Source: an uncultured Collinsella sp.
GTDB lineage: Bacteria; Actinomycetota; Coriobacteriia; Coriobacteriales; Coriobacteriaceae
Reading direction: 5' to 3'
DNA: 64,000 bases
NCBI GenBank assembly: GCA_937950325.1
Contig: CALFDJ010000061.1
Coordinates: 1-64,000, forward strand
Notes under the pieces: generated by a model
Told to the model about the DNA's origin: nothing
The model's input: the letters and a program-made list of their open reading frames with translations, nothing else
Databases searched by the model: none
Part shown: positions 63,008 to 64,000 of the stretch, one piece after another
Numbering within the stretch: position 1 is the stretch's first letter
How the letters are laid out: every line of letters starts with the position of its first letter
Translations under genes and position numbers: made by a program

Positions 63008-64000
63008 CTATTCCGCATCGACCACACGAAGCAGATATGCCACGCGCGTTGCGGCCGTGCACTTAAAACGCTCGTCCGCGCGAACTCCGGCGACCCACAC
63101 CACGGCACCTCCCGGAGCCGTTCTCACCACAGGAACGCCTGCGCGCTCAGAGACGGGAATACGAGCCTCGTTGAGCAGGTCGGACACCTTCTTACTTCGC
63201 CCACTCATGCCCAACGGACACATCACATCCCCCGGCACGGGACCGTCTACCCACAGACGCGCCAAACGTGCCTCGGAGGGGATCTCCCCGCGCGAGCCGG
63301 CGAGCATCCGTTCGCTATCGCGATCAGCAAAGCCCAGCGTCGCGGCATCCACCATAGCGGCCACCCCTCCGGCACCCGCGAGTTCGCGGGCACGGCGCAC
63401 AATATCACACCCCGGCTCCACAGCCATCGGCTCTGCCACCAGGATGCGGCCCGCCCCTAGCGGCAATCGACCGGGAATGGTGACCCAATCGGCAACTAAC
63501 CCCTCGCGCGCCGCCGGGGCCTTGAATGACAGCATGCCAAACTCCACGCGTGCATCGATTCCCGCCGGCAGAGTGAGCGAACCCGAGCCTTCGGCGACAC
63601 AGGCGAGCACGCGCTCCACATGCCGCATCTCCGGGCGAGCGTCGGGGTCGATACGCTTAATTGCCAGTCGCACCATGCGCCGAGCAATCACCACCTCGGC
63701 CGCGGCAAGACGGCGCGCATCGAGCACCAGTGCACCCGCCGCCTCCTTACGCAGGCAGCTTCGAAACGCCTGTGCGGAAAGCTGGGAAAGAAAGGCGTCC
63801 TCATCGCCTAAGATCTCGCAGGCGGCGCCAATCGTCTTACAGACGCTCGCGTTGCGCTGCGCCACCACCGGCATCACCCGATGGCGCACGTAGTTACGCA
63901 AGTACGACACGTCCTCGTTGCTCTCGTCCTCTCGCCACGGCTGACCATGCACCTGCAGATAGCCTACGAGCTCATCATGAGTCAGGTCGAGCAAGGGACG
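63008..64000 (-). CDS. tilS: tRNA(Ile)-lysidine synthase (C-terminal part; runs off the window)
   Basis: Partial: the frame is open to the window end (its last readable residues are RPLLDLTHDELVGYL), so the N-terminal PP-loop half lies outside. The visible part includes DESNEDVSYLRNYVRHRVMP, typical of TilS, then substrate-binding and C-terminal domains ending at AYLLRVVDAE. It modifies tRNA-Ile CAU. It precedes hpt and ftsH, separated by 148 bp. Confidence 0.93.
   Translation of the reverse strand, partial: RPLLDLTHDELVGYLQVHGQPWREDESNEDVSYLRNYVRHRVMPVVAQRNASVCKTIGAACEILGDEDAFLSQLSAQAFRSCLRKEAAGALVLDARRLAAAEVVIARRMVRLAIKRIDPDARPEMRHVERVLACVAEGSGSLTLPAGIDARVEFGMLSFKAPAAREGLVADWVTIPGRLPLGAGRILVAEPMAVEPGCDIVRRARELAGAGGVAAMVDAATLGFADRDSERMLAGSRGEIPSEARLARLWVDGPVPGDVMCPLGMSGRSKKVSDLLNEARIPVSERAGVPVVRTAPGGAVVWVAGVRADERFKCTAATRVAYLLRVVDAE

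Overview
The window is a GC-rich (about 60%), densely coded bacterial chromosome segment. Its genes are mostly separated by short gaps, strands switch often, and stop-start overlaps are common inside operons. The style of the proteins and the intergenic repeat families suggest a gut Coriobacteriia, most likely a Collinsella-type genome. That assignment is an inference from gene content; no rRNA is present to confirm it. There is no prophage, integrase, IS transposase gene or CRISPR array.

Layout. 0.1-4.6 kb: a LysR regulator divergent from an SDR dehydrogenase, an MFS carrier and a Gfo/Idh/MocA oxidoreductase, which look like a small catabolic island. 5-12 kb: Tex, a short transaldolase, a HAD phosphatase and a large RlmKL-type rRNA methyltransferase. 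11.9-16.6 kb: a potassium island on the minus strand (Kup carrier, a 64-aa membrane protein, a short KdpD-type kinase and KdpE). 16.8-21.3 kb: a nitroreductase, an LTA-synthase-like sulfatase and a flavodoxin. 21.4-25.1 kb: a heterodimeric ABC exporter. 25.5 kb: the SRP RNA gene, followed by a pile-up of three repeat families. 26-29.3 kb: a TadA-glycerate kinase fusion, tRNA-Ser(TGA), a TetR regulator and LemA. 29.9-32.8 kb: IlvE, DedA and CysE. 32.9-37.2 kb: a MarR regulator with a second heterodimeric ABC exporter. 37.3-42.6 kb: small proteins, a nitroreductase, a degenerate NtrC-like regulator, a YeiH carrier and a GntR regulator. 42.6-47.7 kb: GlmS, a LacI regulator, a HAD phosphatase and LarE. 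48-51.2 kb: an AlbA_2/wHTH regulator with a striking operator array, and a secreted nuclease. 51.3-56 kb: an EF-G-like GTPase and a polar amino acid ABC importer operon. 56.3-64 kb: a RumA-type methyltransferase, a PHP phosphatase, an aminotransferase, FtsH, Hpt and TilS (cut by the window edge).

The least ordinary content is intergenic. At least eight kinds of interspersed palindromic or repeated element occur. One superfamily of hairpins carries GGGACAG at or near the apex. A pair of 131- and 151-nt elements share a conserved core of about 70 nt but are enclosed by different, almost perfectly self-complementary arms. One block has a 62-bp repeat period. An array of about ten TTAGAGAGA sites lies directly upstream of the AlbA_2 protein. 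Two further candidate regulons can be read from repeated operators: a doubled site in front of the MarR-ABC operon, and a shared CTTTA-N6-TAAAG site in front of ilvE and the amino acid importer.
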